Source: Bacillota bacterium (GTDB taxonomy: Bacteria; Bacillota; Clostridia; Christensenellales; SZUA-584). Taken from it: 64,000 nt of DNA. The stretch covers positions 101,426 to 165,425 of the forward strand of contig JAEYZN010000028.1 of assembly GCA_023428025.1 (NCBI GenBank), in the 5' to 3' direction. Positions 8,489-17,036 of the stretch are shown here, piece after piece. The notes below the pieces were generated by a model. The model did no database searches. It saw only the letters and a list, made by a program, of their open reading frames with translations, and was not told the DNA's origin. Position 1 is the stretch's first letter; every line of letters begins with the position of its first letter. Position numbers and translations under genes: made by a program.

Positions 8489-9472
8489 ATGAAATTAGGT
8501 TTTTTTGCGGCGAACTATGCGCATCTTTCTTTGGAAGAAGTCGCCAAGATCATGGTCCAGTACGGCTACGAGATGATGGAGATCCCGGCGTACAGCGGCT
8601 GTGAGCAGCTGAACTGCGATGAGATCTTAAAGCCCGGCAAGGCCAGCGAGCTGAAGAAAGCGCTGAACAGCTACGGCGTCGAGATCTCCGGCCTTTCCAA
8701 CCATGCGGATTCCCTGCTGATTCTGGGGCCGCACACCGAGGACACCGACAAGCTGTGCCCCGGCACCAAGGAAGAAAAGGTGAAATACGGCATCGAGAAC
8801 CTTTTGAAGACGGTGCAGGCGGCGAACGCGTTGGAAGTGCCCGTCGTCAACGGCTTCACCGGCGTCACCAACTGGGGCCGTTACTTCCCGTTCCCGAGCG
8901 CGGACGGCTGGGATAAGATGGAGAAGGAATTCGCCGAAGTGTTTGGACCGCTCATGGATAAGTTCAAGGAATACGGCGTCAAGTTCGCAGTGGAACCGCA
9001 TCCCAACAACATGATCTATGACATCCATACGGCCAAGAGAGCGATCGAGCTGCTGGGCGGCCACCCGAACTTCGGCTTCAACCTCGACCCCGCGAACCTC
9101 ATCTACCTGGGACTGCGCGTCGAGAACTTCATCGACGAGCTGGGCAGCCGCATTTTCCATGTGCACGCCAAAGACGGCGAAATCGTGGAGCACAACATTC
9201 AGCGCGGCGGCATCCTGATGCAGGGCGACTGGCAGCGCATCGACCGCGCGTTCCGGTTCCGCATCCCCGGCTGGGGCAGCGTGCCGTGGAAGAAGGTCAT
9301 CACCGAACTGTCGATGGTGGGCTACGACTATGTGCTGAGCTATGAGCACGAAGACGTGACGATGAGCGTGGGCGACGGCGTGGAGAAGGTTGCGCCGTAC
9401 TTAAAGCCGCTGATCATCAAAGCGCCCTATGAAGGCCGCCGCGACAAGATCTTCAACAATCCGAGAGACTGA
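8489..9472 (+). CDS. sugar phosphate isomerase/epimerase family TIM-barrel protein
   Basis: 327 residues of the AP-endonuclease-2/xylose-isomerase-like barrel: N-terminal MKLGFFAANYAHLSLEEVAKIM, metal-ligand-type segments FAVEPHPNN, GFNLDPANLIYLG, FHVHAKDGE and YEHEDV that supply Glu, Asp, His and Glu. This family contains inosose dehydratase, hydroxypyruvate isomerase, D-tagatose 3-epimerase and 3-keto-glycoside hydrolase/epimerases. GAGGAGAAAG precedes the ATG. Placed between an OYE-type oxidoreductase and a zinc dehydrogenase, it may isomerise an oxidised sugar. Exact activity unknown. Confidence 0.88.
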   Translation: MKLGFFAANYAHLSLEEVAKIMVQYGYEMMEIPAYSGCEQLNCDEILKPGKASELKKALNSYGVEISGLSNHADSLLILGPHTEDTDKLCPGTKEEKVKYGIENLLKTVQAANALEVPVVNGFTGVTNWGRYFPFPSADGWDKMEKEFAEVFGPLMDKFKEYGVKFAVEPHPNNMIYDIHTAKRAIELLGGHPNFGFNLDPANLIYLGLRVENFIDELGSRIFHVHAKDGEIVEHNIQRGGILMQGDWQRIDRAFRFRIPGWGSVPWKKVITELSMVGYDYVLSYEHEDVTMSVGDGVEKVAPYLKPLIIKAPYEGRRDKIFNNPRD

Positions 9473-9508
9473 TTATATATAGGAACAAAATCAAAAGGGA
9501 GGTATATT

Positions 9509-10567
9509 ATGGCTGAGATGATGAAAGCCCAGGTGGTGAAAGCGCCCTATCAGATGGAATATACGGAAGTCCCGGTCCCGCAGATCAACGATGACGAAGT
9601 TCTCATCAAGATCAAGGTTTGCGGCATCTGTGGCTCCGACTGGAGCATCTACACCGGCAAGTACGCCGCTGACAAGCTGCCCATGATCACCGGTCACGAG
9701 TTCTGGGGCGAAATTGCCAAGGTGGGCAAGAACGCCAAGGGCCTCAAGGTGGGCGACCGCGTGGCGGCCGACATCTGCCTGACCTGCGGCACCTGCTATT
9801 TCTGCCGCCGTGGCGACGGCCTGCTCTGCGAGACGTTCACGCAGCTGGGCATCCACACGGACGGCGGCTTTGCCGAATACGTGAAGGCGCCGTGGAAGAA
9901 CTGCTACGTGCTGCCCGACGAGATGGACGATTACACCGCCGCGTTTGTGGAACCGCTGACCGCGGTGCTCCACGCCGCCCAGCGCATGGACGCCAAGATC
10001 GGTTCGTCCGTCGCGGTCATCGGCTGTGGCCTCGGCATCCTGCATGGCGCGCTGGCGAAGGCGAGAGCCTGCGCTCCCGTTATCGTGATCGGCGACGACC
10101 CGGCACGCCTGGAGACGGCGAAGAAGATGGGCGCGGATATCACCATCAACATCAAGGAAGTGCCGGACGTGGTGGCGGAAGTGAAGCGCCTCACGGGCGG
10201 CATCGGCGTGGACTACGTGATCGAAGCGGTGGGTTCCACCAAGACATACGAGCAGGCGTTCCAGATGCTGCGCCGCGGCGGCAAAGTGGAAGCGTTCGGT
10301 ATTGCGGCACAGGGCCAGACGGCGGCGCTGGAACCGTACGAGTTCGTGCTGGGCGAGAAAAAGGTGAGCGGCTCCTGCGCGGGCATCGGCAACAACTGGG
10401 GCGAGGCCATCACGCTTCTCAAGTACGGCATCATCGATCCGAAGCCGATGTTCTCCATGGCGGTGCCGCTGGCTGAGCTGGAAACGGCGCTCAAAGAGAT
10501 CAGAGAGCAGAACAGCCTGGTGAAGGTGTTTGTCTGCCCCGAACTGACGGAGCGCGTTTACTTCTAA
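9509..10567 (+). CDS. zinc-dependent alcohol/polyol dehydrogenase (MDR family)
   Basis: 352 residues, normal for medium-chain dehydrogenases such as sorbitol and threonine dehydrogenase. Catalytic zinc ligands in CGICGSDW and GHEFWGEI, structural-zinc cysteines in CLTCGTCYFCRRGDGLLC, and a Rossmann fold with a modified dinucleotide loop VIGCGLGILHGALAKA. It should oxidise a secondary hydroxyl of a sugar or polyol with NAD(P)+. GGGAGG ribosome site; 36 bp after the isomerase gene in the same operon. With the OYE-type enzyme it gives this operon two redox steps, unusual for simple pentose or deoxysugar breakdown. Confidence 0.92.
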   Translation: MAEMMKAQVVKAPYQMEYTEVPVPQINDDEVLIKIKVCGICGSDWSIYTGKYAADKLPMITGHEFWGEIAKVGKNAKGLKVGDRVAADICLTCGTCYFCRRGDGLLCETFTQLGIHTDGGFAEYVKAPWKNCYVLPDEMDDYTAAFVEPLTAVLHAAQRMDAKIGSSVAVIGCGLGILHGALAKARACAPVIVIGDDPARLETAKKMGADITINIKEVPDVVAEVKRLTGGIGVDYVIEAVGSTKTYEQAFQMLRRGGKVEAFGIAAQGQTAALEPYEFVLGEKKVSGSCAGIGNNWGEAITLLKYGIIDPKPMFSMAVPLAELETALKEIREQNSLVKVFVCPELTERVYF

Positions 10568-10684
10568 TTATATTATATGTTGCGGGGGCTGATCCGGAAA
10601 TGGGCGGTCCCCGTAACATCATTTTATCTTACGGTCAGGGATATTCGCTGGCAGCAGCGGGGGTATTCCGGGACGAGGTTATAT

Positions 10685-11626
10685 ATGATATTGACTGTGA
10701 CTTTGAACCCCGCGATGGACAGGTTGATGTTTGTTGACGGGTTTCAGTTTAATGTAACGAACAGAATATGCCGCCGCGAAAACTGTGTGGGCGGCAAGGG
10801 CACGCATGTGTCCGCCAATCTGGCCTGCCTGAACGAAAAGAGCATCGCGACGGGTATCGCGATGGGGCCGACAGGCCGGCAGATCATCAAAAGCCTGGAA
10901 GAGCTGGGCGTTGTCTGCGACTTTGTTTTTTCTGAGCGGGGTGATTCACGCACGAACTATATACTGCTGGACGGCAAGACGAGCACGCTGATTTGCGAAC
11001 GGGGACCGGAGGTGCCCGCAGAGGTGCTCGAGACATTTGCCCGGCGGTATGACGCGCTGACGATTGGCGCGGAGTATGTGATCATCTCGGGCGACGCGTC
11101 CAACTTTGCGTATGGCGCGGGTTTTTCACTCCAGGACAACATGCTGGACGTAGCCCTGGCCAAGGGTGTGCGCGTCGTGCTGGACAGCGCGGGAGCGTCT
11201 CTGAGGTCCGGCGTGGAGAAAAAACCGTATCTGATCAAGCCCAACGCGGAGGAACTGGCGGAACTGACCGGCATGCCGACGGACACGGATGAACAGATCA
11301 TGGACGCGATCCATAGCCTGGATAAGTATGGCATTGAGATCGTTGCGGTGTCGATGGGAAGCCGCGGTAGCATCGTCAAATTTGGCGACAGCTTCTACCG
11401 CGCGGGCATCGCAAAGGTGGAGGCGCAGAACACGGTGGGGTGCGGGGACGCGTATTTGAGCGGCCTGGTGTATGCCATCAAGCATGATTATCCGGCTTTG
11501 CCCGCGCTGGCCCTTGCGGCGGCGTGCGGTGGCGCGGAGGCATTGAACCCGCTGTCGGTCGGCTTTGACAGGGATACAGCCATGGCGCTGTGCGACCAAA
11601 TAGAAATCATCAAATTGGAGAAATAA
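10685..11626 (+). CDS. PfkB-family sugar kinase (1-phosphofructokinase/tagatose-6-phosphate kinase type)
   Basis: 313 residues starting at ATG 10685; an in-frame ATG at 10577 adds 36 residues unlike the family, whereas MILTVTLNPAMDR is the classic N-terminus of FruK/LacC kinases and has GACGAGG upstream. Substrate loop NCVGGKGTHVSANLACL and the ATP/catalytic motif NTVGCGDAYLSGL (usually GAGD; here a Cys replaces the Ala) are present. Should phosphorylate a sugar phosphate at C1 or C6, giving a bisphosphate for an aldolase. The next gene, three bases on, is a class II aldolase, so the pair may act in sequence. Confidence 0.9.
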   Translation: MILTVTLNPAMDRLMFVDGFQFNVTNRICRRENCVGGKGTHVSANLACLNEKSIATGIAMGPTGRQIIKSLEELGVVCDFVFSERGDSRTNYILLDGKTSTLICERGPEVPAEVLETFARRYDALTIGAEYVIISGDASNFAYGAGFSLQDNMLDVALAKGVRVVLDSAGASLRSGVEKKPYLIKPNAEELAELTGMPTDTDEQIMDAIHSLDKYGIEIVAVSMGSRGSIVKFGDSFYRAGIAKVEAQNTVGCGDAYLSGLVYAIKHDYPALPALALAAACGGAEALNPLSVGFDRDTAMALCDQIEIIKLEK

Positions 11627-11628
11627 AC

Positions 11629-12225
11629 GTGCAATATATGGAAGAACGCAGGAAAGTCCTGCAGATAGTCAGTGATCTTTGGGAACGCCGCCTGACCAAC
11701 GCGGCCGGCGGGAATATCGCGATGCGGGTGGACGACAACCGCATTCTGCTGTCCCCGTCGATGATGAGCGAGCACAAGCACTGCCGCATCGGCATTGAAG
11801 AGCCGCTGCTGATCGACTACGATTGCAATATCCTCGAAGGAACGGGCAAGTTCTCCCGCGAAGGGCGGATGCACGCCCTGATTTTGAAGAACATCCCCGA
11901 GGTGGGCGGCGTTATCCATGCCCATCCGTTTTACACGATGGTGTATGTGGCGGCCTGCAAGCCGATCCCGCAGGTGACGGAAGCCACGCTGAAGATGGGT
12001 GAGACCGGCCTTATCCATCAGGCCAAGGCCTACAGCATGGAGCTGGCCGAAAACGCGTACGAGTATTTTCTGCCCAAGCGCGAGCAGCTGAAAAACACCG
12101 GTCTCTGCGGCTTGCTGCCTTATCATGGCACCGTGGCGGTGGGCAAACACATCGAGCAGGCGTTTTCCGTCGTGGAGCGTGTTGAAGGAGACGCGGTCTG
12201 CAATCTGCTGGGAAAACTGATCTGA
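11629..12225 (+). CDS. class II aldolase/adducin family protein (fuculose/rhamnulose-phosphate aldolase type)
   Basis: 198 residues from GTG 11629, preceded by GGAG eight bases away; ATG 11638 is the alternative, and the longer frame from 11590 would overlap the kinase. Features: LTNAAGGNIAMRVDD near residue 22, LLSPSMM, FSREGRMHALI, the zinc ligands in VIHAHPFYTMV and a later HGTVAVGKH. Members split L-fuculose-1-phosphate, L-rhamnulose-1-phosphate or similar ketose phosphates into DHAP and an aldehyde. The adjacent rhamnulokinase-like gene fits this role. Confidence 0.88.
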   Translation: MQYMEERRKVLQIVSDLWERRLTNAAGGNIAMRVDDNRILLSPSMMSEHKHCRIGIEEPLLIDYDCNILEGTGKFSREGRMHALILKNIPEVGGVIHAHPFYTMVYVAACKPIPQVTEATLKMGETGLIHQAKAYSMELAENAYEYFLPKREQLKNTGLCGLLPYHGTVAVGKHIEQAFSVVERVEGDAVCNLLGKLI

Positions 12226-12235
12226 TATTGAACGT

Positions 12236-13714
12236 ATGAGCAAAAATAGCGTGATCGTCTGCGATATCGGCGGTTCGAGCGCAAGGGTTTTCGGCGCCTC
12301 GCTGGAGGGCGGAAAGCTCTCTCTTGAAGCGCTGCACCGGTTCGCCAACAAGCCGATTCCGATGGGACCCAGCCTTTACTGGGATATATTTGCGCTTCTC
12401 GAAGGGGTGAAAACCGGCATCGCTGCGGCGGGACGTGGTTATACATCCCTGGGTATTGACGCGTTCAGCAACGATTTTCTGCTGCTGGACAGGACGGGGG
12501 CGATGATCGAGCCGCCGCATACCTATCGGGACAGCCGCACGGTGGGCCTTGTGGAGGTGATGGACGGATACATCTCGCGGGAAGAGCTGTACCGCCGTAC
12601 CGGGCTCCAGTTCAACCGGATGAATTCGCTTTATCAATGGCTGTCTCTCGCCAGAAACAGGCCGGAGGTGCTGGCCGCGGCGGACAGCCTGCTGTTTATC
12701 CCCGACGCGCTGATCTATTTTTTGAGTGGCGAGGCGTTTACCGAATATACGCTGGCCAGCGTCTCGCAAGGCTATGACCCGACGAAGGGCGGCTGGGACT
12801 TGGGGCTGCTGGAGTGCATCTCGTTCCCCGCAAGGCTGCTGAATCCGATCGTACAGCCAGCCGTGAAGGTAGGGAAGCTGTTGCGCAGCGTATGCGGGGA
12901 CCTCGCGGTGGATGAGCTGACGCTGACCACAGTCGGCGAGCACGACACGGCTTCGGCTGTGGCGGCGGTGCCCAGCCTGGCGCCCCGGTTCGCCTATATC
13001 AGCAGCGGCACCTGGTCCATCGTCGGCACGGAAACGGCCGAGCCGCTGATCAACGCCAAAAGCAGCCGCCATGGCTTGGCCAACGAAGGCGGCGTGGGCG
13101 GGCGCATCCGCCTGCTGAAGAACGTGATGGGCCTTTGGATATTGCAGGAGTGCCTGCGCTACTGGCAGCAACGCGGCCTTGATATGGGCTTTGCCGGACT
13201 GGTGGAGCTGGCCGATTCGTCTTCATGGGAGTGCGGGCTTTTCGACCCGGACGACGAGCTGTTTTATCAGCCGGGGCCCATGCCCGAACTCATCGCGGCC
13301 TATTTCACAAACAGGGGCAAGGAAGCGCCGCGCGAGACCGGCGACGTGGTGCGCTGCGTGCTTTTGAGCCTGGCCTGCAAATACCGCTATGTACTGGAGT
13401 GCATCGAATATGCCTGCGGATATGAGCTGCCCGCTATCCATATCGTGGGCGGCGGTTCGTCCAACGCGCTGCTGAACCAGTTCACGGCCAACATCACCGG
13501 CAAGCCGGTATACGCGGGGCCGTCGGAAGCCACAGCCCTTGGCAACGCGATGGTGCAGTATATCGCTTTAGGCGAATTCAAGACTCTGGATGATGCAAGA
13601 AGCGCGCTGATCCGTTCGGTGGAGGTGCGCGAATTTTTGCCGGAGAGAAACAGCCAATGGCAGGAGATGTATCAGGCCTACAGGAGCGAAATCAGCCTGC
13701 TGCCCGTTGAGTAG
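12236..13714 (+). CDS. rhamnulokinase-like FGGY carbohydrate kinase
   Basis: 492 residues. The N-terminus VIVCDIGGSSARVFGASLEGG followed by LEALHRFANKP matches the rhamnulokinase branch of FGGY kinases, as do SLYWDIFALLEGVKTGI, DAFSNDFLLLDRTG and the C-terminal VGGGSSNALLNQFTANITGKPVYAGPSEATALGN (given here in two overlapping motifs of the ATP site). It should phosphorylate a ketose such as L-rhamnulose or a relative at C1. It lies 10 bp after the aldolase gene and before the isomerase gene, giving the isomerase-kinase-aldolase set of deoxysugar pathways. The ribosome site is weak, suggesting coupling to the aldolase gene. Confidence 0.88.
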   Translation: MSKNSVIVCDIGGSSARVFGASLEGGKLSLEALHRFANKPIPMGPSLYWDIFALLEGVKTGIAAAGRGYTSLGIDAFSNDFLLLDRTGAMIEPPHTYRDSRTVGLVEVMDGYISREELYRRTGLQFNRMNSLYQWLSLARNRPEVLAAADSLLFIPDALIYFLSGEAFTEYTLASVSQGYDPTKGGWDLGLLECISFPARLLNPIVQPAVKVGKLLRSVCGDLAVDELTLTTVGEHDTASAVAAVPSLAPRFAYISSGTWSIVGTETAEPLINAKSSRHGLANEGGVGGRIRLLKNVMGLWILQECLRYWQQRGLDMGFAGLVELADSSSWECGLFDPDDELFYQPGPMPELIAAYFTNRGKEAPRETGDVVRCVLLSLACKYRYVLECIEYACGYELPAIHIVGGGSSNALLNQFTANITGKPVYAGPSEATALGNAMVQYIALGEFKTLDDARSALIRSVEVREFLPERNSQWQEMYQAYRSEISLLPVE

Positions 13715-13778
13715 ACGGCGAATGGCTGCGGCGGCCTGCAAGTATACATATCGTATCATATGAATGAAGGAGGCCTTT

Positions 13779-15110
13779 ATGAAAGTCAGGTTGTTGCCGC
13801 TGTTTTTTGCGGAGAGAAACGAACGCGAGGTGGGCGAATACAATGAACAGCTGGCCAGATTGCGCGAATACTATGGCGATGTCGCCGAGTTTTTGCCCGA
13901 GCAGCTGGTGGGTACGCCCGCGCCGAAGGAAGCGGACGCGATCGTGTTTCCGCAGATGATATTCGCGGCCTTCCGCCACGACGATGAACTCAAATCCTAC
14001 AGCATGCCCATGGTGGTGCTGACCTCCCGGTTTGGCACGGTGGAGATGTGGGACTGGGAGATCGTCACCTATCTGCGCGATCTTGGGCTCATGGTGTTTT
14101 CGCCGTACAGCATCGAGATGGCCAAGACGGTGCTGCGGGCGCTGGGCGTGAAGCGCAGCCTGAAGGAAGGCGCCAAGTTCCTCATGTTTCAGGACAGCCC
14201 CGGCGAGGGCATGCAGGCCAATATATTCAAGCGTTTCTACTGGTGGGAAAAGCAGAGCACCGACACCATGGAGGAGACGTTTGGCTGCGAGCTGATTTAC
14301 CGCAGCTGGAAGGAGCTGTGCGAAAACGCGCGCAACATTCCGGACGACGAAGCGCGTCAGGTGAGCGCGGACTGGAATATCAATCAGGAAGGCGTCTCCG
14401 AAGTCTGCTTCCTGAAGGCCGTCAAGATATACATCGCCGTGAAGCGCGTGATCGGCGAGATCGGCGGCGTGGCGGGCGTGGGCGCCAACTGCCTGAACGA
14501 GTCCTTCTACTGCGACACCACGCCGTGCCTCGCGTGGAACATGCTGTTTGAGCGCGACAATATCATATACGCGTGCGAGGGCGATACCTTGACGCTGCTG
14601 TCCACATACATCCTATACCGGTCGATGGAAAAGCCGGTGATGATGACCAACCTGTATCCGTTCCTGGTAGGTATGGCGGCGCTGGCGCACGAGAAAATCG
14701 ATAAGTTCCCGGACATCGACGACCCGGACAACCACGCGCTGGGCGTGCACTGCGGTTATTTCGGGCTGACGTCCCGTCCGTTCTGCGACCAGTGGACGCT
14801 GCGGCCCAAGGTGCTGGGTATTGTGAACGACGACGCGATCATGGTGGACGCGCAGCTGCCCAAGGGGCCGGTGACGCTCGCGAAGATATACCCCGGCTTC
14901 AAGAAGCTAAGCATCATCAAGGCCGAGATCGAAGACTACGTGCAGTATCCGGGCTCCGACTGCCGGAACGGCGCGCTGATCCGCTATGCGGACGGCCACA
15001 AGGTGATGGACGCGCTGTGTTCGCACCATTCGCTGATCATCTCGGGCGACGTGACGCCGCAGCTGCGCCAGCTCAGCCGCGTGTTCGGCTGGGAGACGAC
15101 AGAGCTGTAA
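13779..15110 (+). CDS. L-fucose/L-arabinose isomerase-family protein
   Basis: 443 residues starting at ATG 13779, six bases after GGAGG; an ATG 15 bases earlier overlaps the ribosome site. The overall pattern follows the arabinose/fucose isomerase fold: PQMIFAAFRHDDEL, a central domain with QDSPGEGMQANIFKRFYWWE, GANCLNESFYCDTTPCLAWN and LGVHCGYFGL in the metal-binding region. It should interconvert an aldose and ketose using a divalent metal, feeding the rhamnulokinase-like kinase. Last gene of the operon; a terminator follows. The substrate cannot be fixed from sequence. Confidence 0.82.
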   Translation: MKVRLLPLFFAERNEREVGEYNEQLARLREYYGDVAEFLPEQLVGTPAPKEADAIVFPQMIFAAFRHDDELKSYSMPMVVLTSRFGTVEMWDWEIVTYLRDLGLMVFSPYSIEMAKTVLRALGVKRSLKEGAKFLMFQDSPGEGMQANIFKRFYWWEKQSTDTMEETFGCELIYRSWKELCENARNIPDDEARQVSADWNINQEGVSEVCFLKAVKIYIAVKRVIGEIGGVAGVGANCLNESFYCDTTPCLAWNMLFERDNIIYACEGDTLTLLSTYILYRSMEKPVMMTNLYPFLVGMAALAHEKIDKFPDIDDPDNHALGVHCGYFGLTSRPFCDQWTLRPKVLGIVNDDAIMVDAQLPKGPVTLAKIYPGFKKLSIIKAEIEDYVQYPGSDCRNGALIRYADGHKVMDALCSHHSLIISGDVTPQLRQLSRVFGWETTEL

Positions 15111-15124
15111 AAACGGGCAAGCCT

Positions 15125-15206
15125 GCGGCATGTGATTTATATGTGCATGCCGCGGGGTCAATACGCGACCCGGCAGCCGGTGTATTCGCAAGAGTATACC
15201 GGCTGC
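15125..15206. repeat. two adjacent inverted repeats
   Basis: GCGGCATG (15125-15132) pairs with CATGCCGC (15146-15153); GCAGCCGGTGTA (15173-15184) pairs, with one G-T, with TATACCGGCTGC (15195-15206). Neither has a following T run. They lie after the isomerase stop and before the real terminator, so they may protect the mRNA 3' end. Confidence 0.6.
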
Positions 15207-15242
15207 ATAAGTTAATTTCCTCCATCATATTCCTTCATGTCC

Positions 15243-15273
15243 GAGCTCCGATATGCCCTGGAGCTCTTTTTTT
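15243..15273 (+). terminator. rho-independent terminator closing the sugar operon
   Basis: Perfect stem GAGCTCC (15243-15249) / GGAGCTC (15260-15266) followed by seven T. It ends transcription from the sugar operon and separates it from the amidohydrolase promoter 28 bp later. Confidence 0.88.
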
Positions 15274-15300
15274 GTCCAAATATCCAGCCTGTGAGGCCTA

Positions 15301-15329
15301 TTGAGGTATGTGGAAATATATGCTATAAT
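15301..15329 (+). promoter_or_regulatory. sigma-A promoter of the amidohydrolase gene
   Basis: TTGAGG (15301-15306), 17 bp, TATAAT (15324-15329); the gene starts about 43 bp downstream. Confidence 0.75.
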
Positions 15330-15371
15330 AAAACGAATGTAAAAGGCTATTTGGCTGCCGGGGGAAATGCT

Positions 15372-16940
15372 GTGAACATATACAAAGGCCATATCATCAC
15401 CTGTGACGAGAATAATACCGTGGCGCGTTACCTCGCCGAGAACAATGGCAGGATCATGTTTGTGGGGGACAAGCTTCCCGAAGAGCTGAGAGGCCAGCCG
15501 GTCACCGACCTGGGTGAGAGGGCGCTGCTGCCCTCCTTTGTGGATACGCACGCGCACTTTGTGAGCCACGCGGTGTTCGCAGACTGCCCGGACCTGACGG
15601 ATGTACACAGTAATGCAGAAATTATCTCCATATTGAAGGCGTATGTGGTGGGATGCAGACGAAAAGTGGTGCTGGCGTTTGGCGCGTCGCCGCACGCGGT
15701 GGAAGAGAAGCGGCTGCTCTGCCGGGCGGACCTGGACGAGGTGTCCGCCAGCAGACCCATCATGATCGTCAAGTACGAGGGGCACAGCTGTATCGTCAAT
15801 CAGGCGTTGATGGACAGGCTGCCCAAGCGCGTCAGGACGCTGCGCGGCTATAACGCGGAGACGGGCGAGATGCGGCAGGAGGCTTTTTACGCCATCAGCG
15901 ACTTCGCGACCAGCTCCGTATCGGTGCTGTCTCTGGTGAAGAGCATGATCAACGCGGTGGACGCGGTGGCCGAAAAGGGCGTCGGCATGGTGCATACGGT
16001 GAGCGGCGTGGGCTTTCTGCTGGATATGGATGTGGAAATGGAGCGGATATTTGCCCGGGGCATTGGCCGGGGCTTTCAGCTGCGGGTGTTCTACCAGACG
16101 ATGAATGCGGCCAAGGCGAAAAGGCGGGGATTCAGACGGGTGGGCGGGTGCTTCGCGAATGCGCTGGACGGTTCGTTCTGCTCGCTGGACGCGGCGCTGC
16201 TGGAGCCGTATGAAGGGACGGATAACCGTGGCGTGCTGTTCTACAGCGACGAGCAGGTGACGGATTTCTGCAGGAAGGCCAACAGAGCCGGGCTGCAGAT
16301 CGAGATGCACGCCGTGGGCGACGCGGCGTTCGACCAGGCGGCACGCGCGCTGAAGGCCGCACTGGACGACTACCCCCGCAAGGATCACCGGCACGGCATC
16401 ATCCACGCTTTTCTGACCACGGACCAGGGGTTGGACATATGCGCAACGTACGGCATCCAATTGCCCGTGCAGCCGATATTTTATGACTGGCCGCTGGAGC
16501 CGATCTGGCATGTTATCAGCCTGCTGGGGCAGAGATCGGAACGTTTGGGCCCGCTGAAAAAAACGCTGGATATGGGCATCGTGCAGTCGATGGGCTCCGA
16601 CGCGCCCTGCACACGGCCCGATCCTGTCAAGTGGATCCACAATGCGTGCAACCACCCGGTGCCCGAGCACTCCGTTTCGGTATCTGACGCGCTGCGTATG
16701 GCGACATACAACGGCTACTGGACGACGTTTGATGAGAAGGAACGAGGCAGCCTGGAGCCGGGTAAGATCGCGGATATGGTGATACTGTCCCAAAACCCCT
16801 ACGATGTGCCGGTATCCAAGCTGAACAGCCTGCGGGTGGAGCAGCTGATGCTGGCGGGCGTGCCGTACAAAAAGCAGAGCGTCAGTGTGGCGGCCCTGCT
16901 GTTGAAAGGCCTGCTAAGCAGCAGAAAGCGACAGGCCTGA
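15372..16940 (+). CDS. amidohydrolase (YtcJ-like, amidohydrolase 3 type)
   Basis: 522 residues from GTG 15372 with GGGGGAAA upstream; the open frame extends to 15237 but would run through the terminator and promoter. N-terminal NIYKGHIITCDENNT and PSFVDTHAHF (HxH metal ligands) mark the amidohydrolase superfamily; QIEMHAVGDAAF and a C-terminal GSDAPCTRPDPVKWIHNACNHP supply the later His and Asp ligands. YtcJ/AepA-like enzymes hydrolyse amides or cyclic amides of unknown nature. No signal peptide, so cytoplasmic. Monocistronic between two promoters. Confidence 0.88.
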   Translation: MNIYKGHIITCDENNTVARYLAENNGRIMFVGDKLPEELRGQPVTDLGERALLPSFVDTHAHFVSHAVFADCPDLTDVHSNAEIISILKAYVVGCRRKVVLAFGASPHAVEEKRLLCRADLDEVSASRPIMIVKYEGHSCIVNQALMDRLPKRVRTLRGYNAETGEMRQEAFYAISDFATSSVSVLSLVKSMINAVDAVAEKGVGMVHTVSGVGFLLDMDVEMERIFARGIGRGFQLRVFYQTMNAAKAKRRGFRRVGGCFANALDGSFCSLDAALLEPYEGTDNRGVLFYSDEQVTDFCRKANRAGLQIEMHAVGDAAFDQAARALKAALDDYPRKDHRHGIIHAFLTTDQGLDICATYGIQLPVQPIFYDWPLEPIWHVISLLGQRSERLGPLKKTLDMGIVQSMGSDAPCTRPDPVKWIHNACNHPVPEHSVSVSDALRMATYNGYWTTFDEKERGSLEPGKIADMVILSQNPYDVPVSKLNSLRVEQLMLAGVPYKKQSVSVAALLLKGLLSSRKRQA

Positions 16941-16954
16941 GATACGCCGGACGC

Positions 16955-16983
16955 CTTGCCCGCAGCAGCTGGACAGGGTATAA
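16955..16983 (+). promoter_or_regulatory. sigma-A promoter of the NYN-LOTUS gene
   Basis: TTGCCC (16955-16960), 17 bp, TATAAT (16978-16983), 53 bp before the ATG. Confidence 0.7.
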
Positions 16984-17036
16984 TAAACTGTGTTTATGGA
17001 TATCGTGTATATATACAAAAGAAGCAGGAGATTTGA

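Noticed and set aside
15225..16793. Very long minus-strand frame (over 500 codons) opposite the amidohydrolase gene
   Set aside because: His/Arg/Gln-rich translation without family features; an antisense artefact of GC-rich codon use. The same holds for the long antisense frames at 12011, 22845, 30275, 33800, 44357 and 45608.
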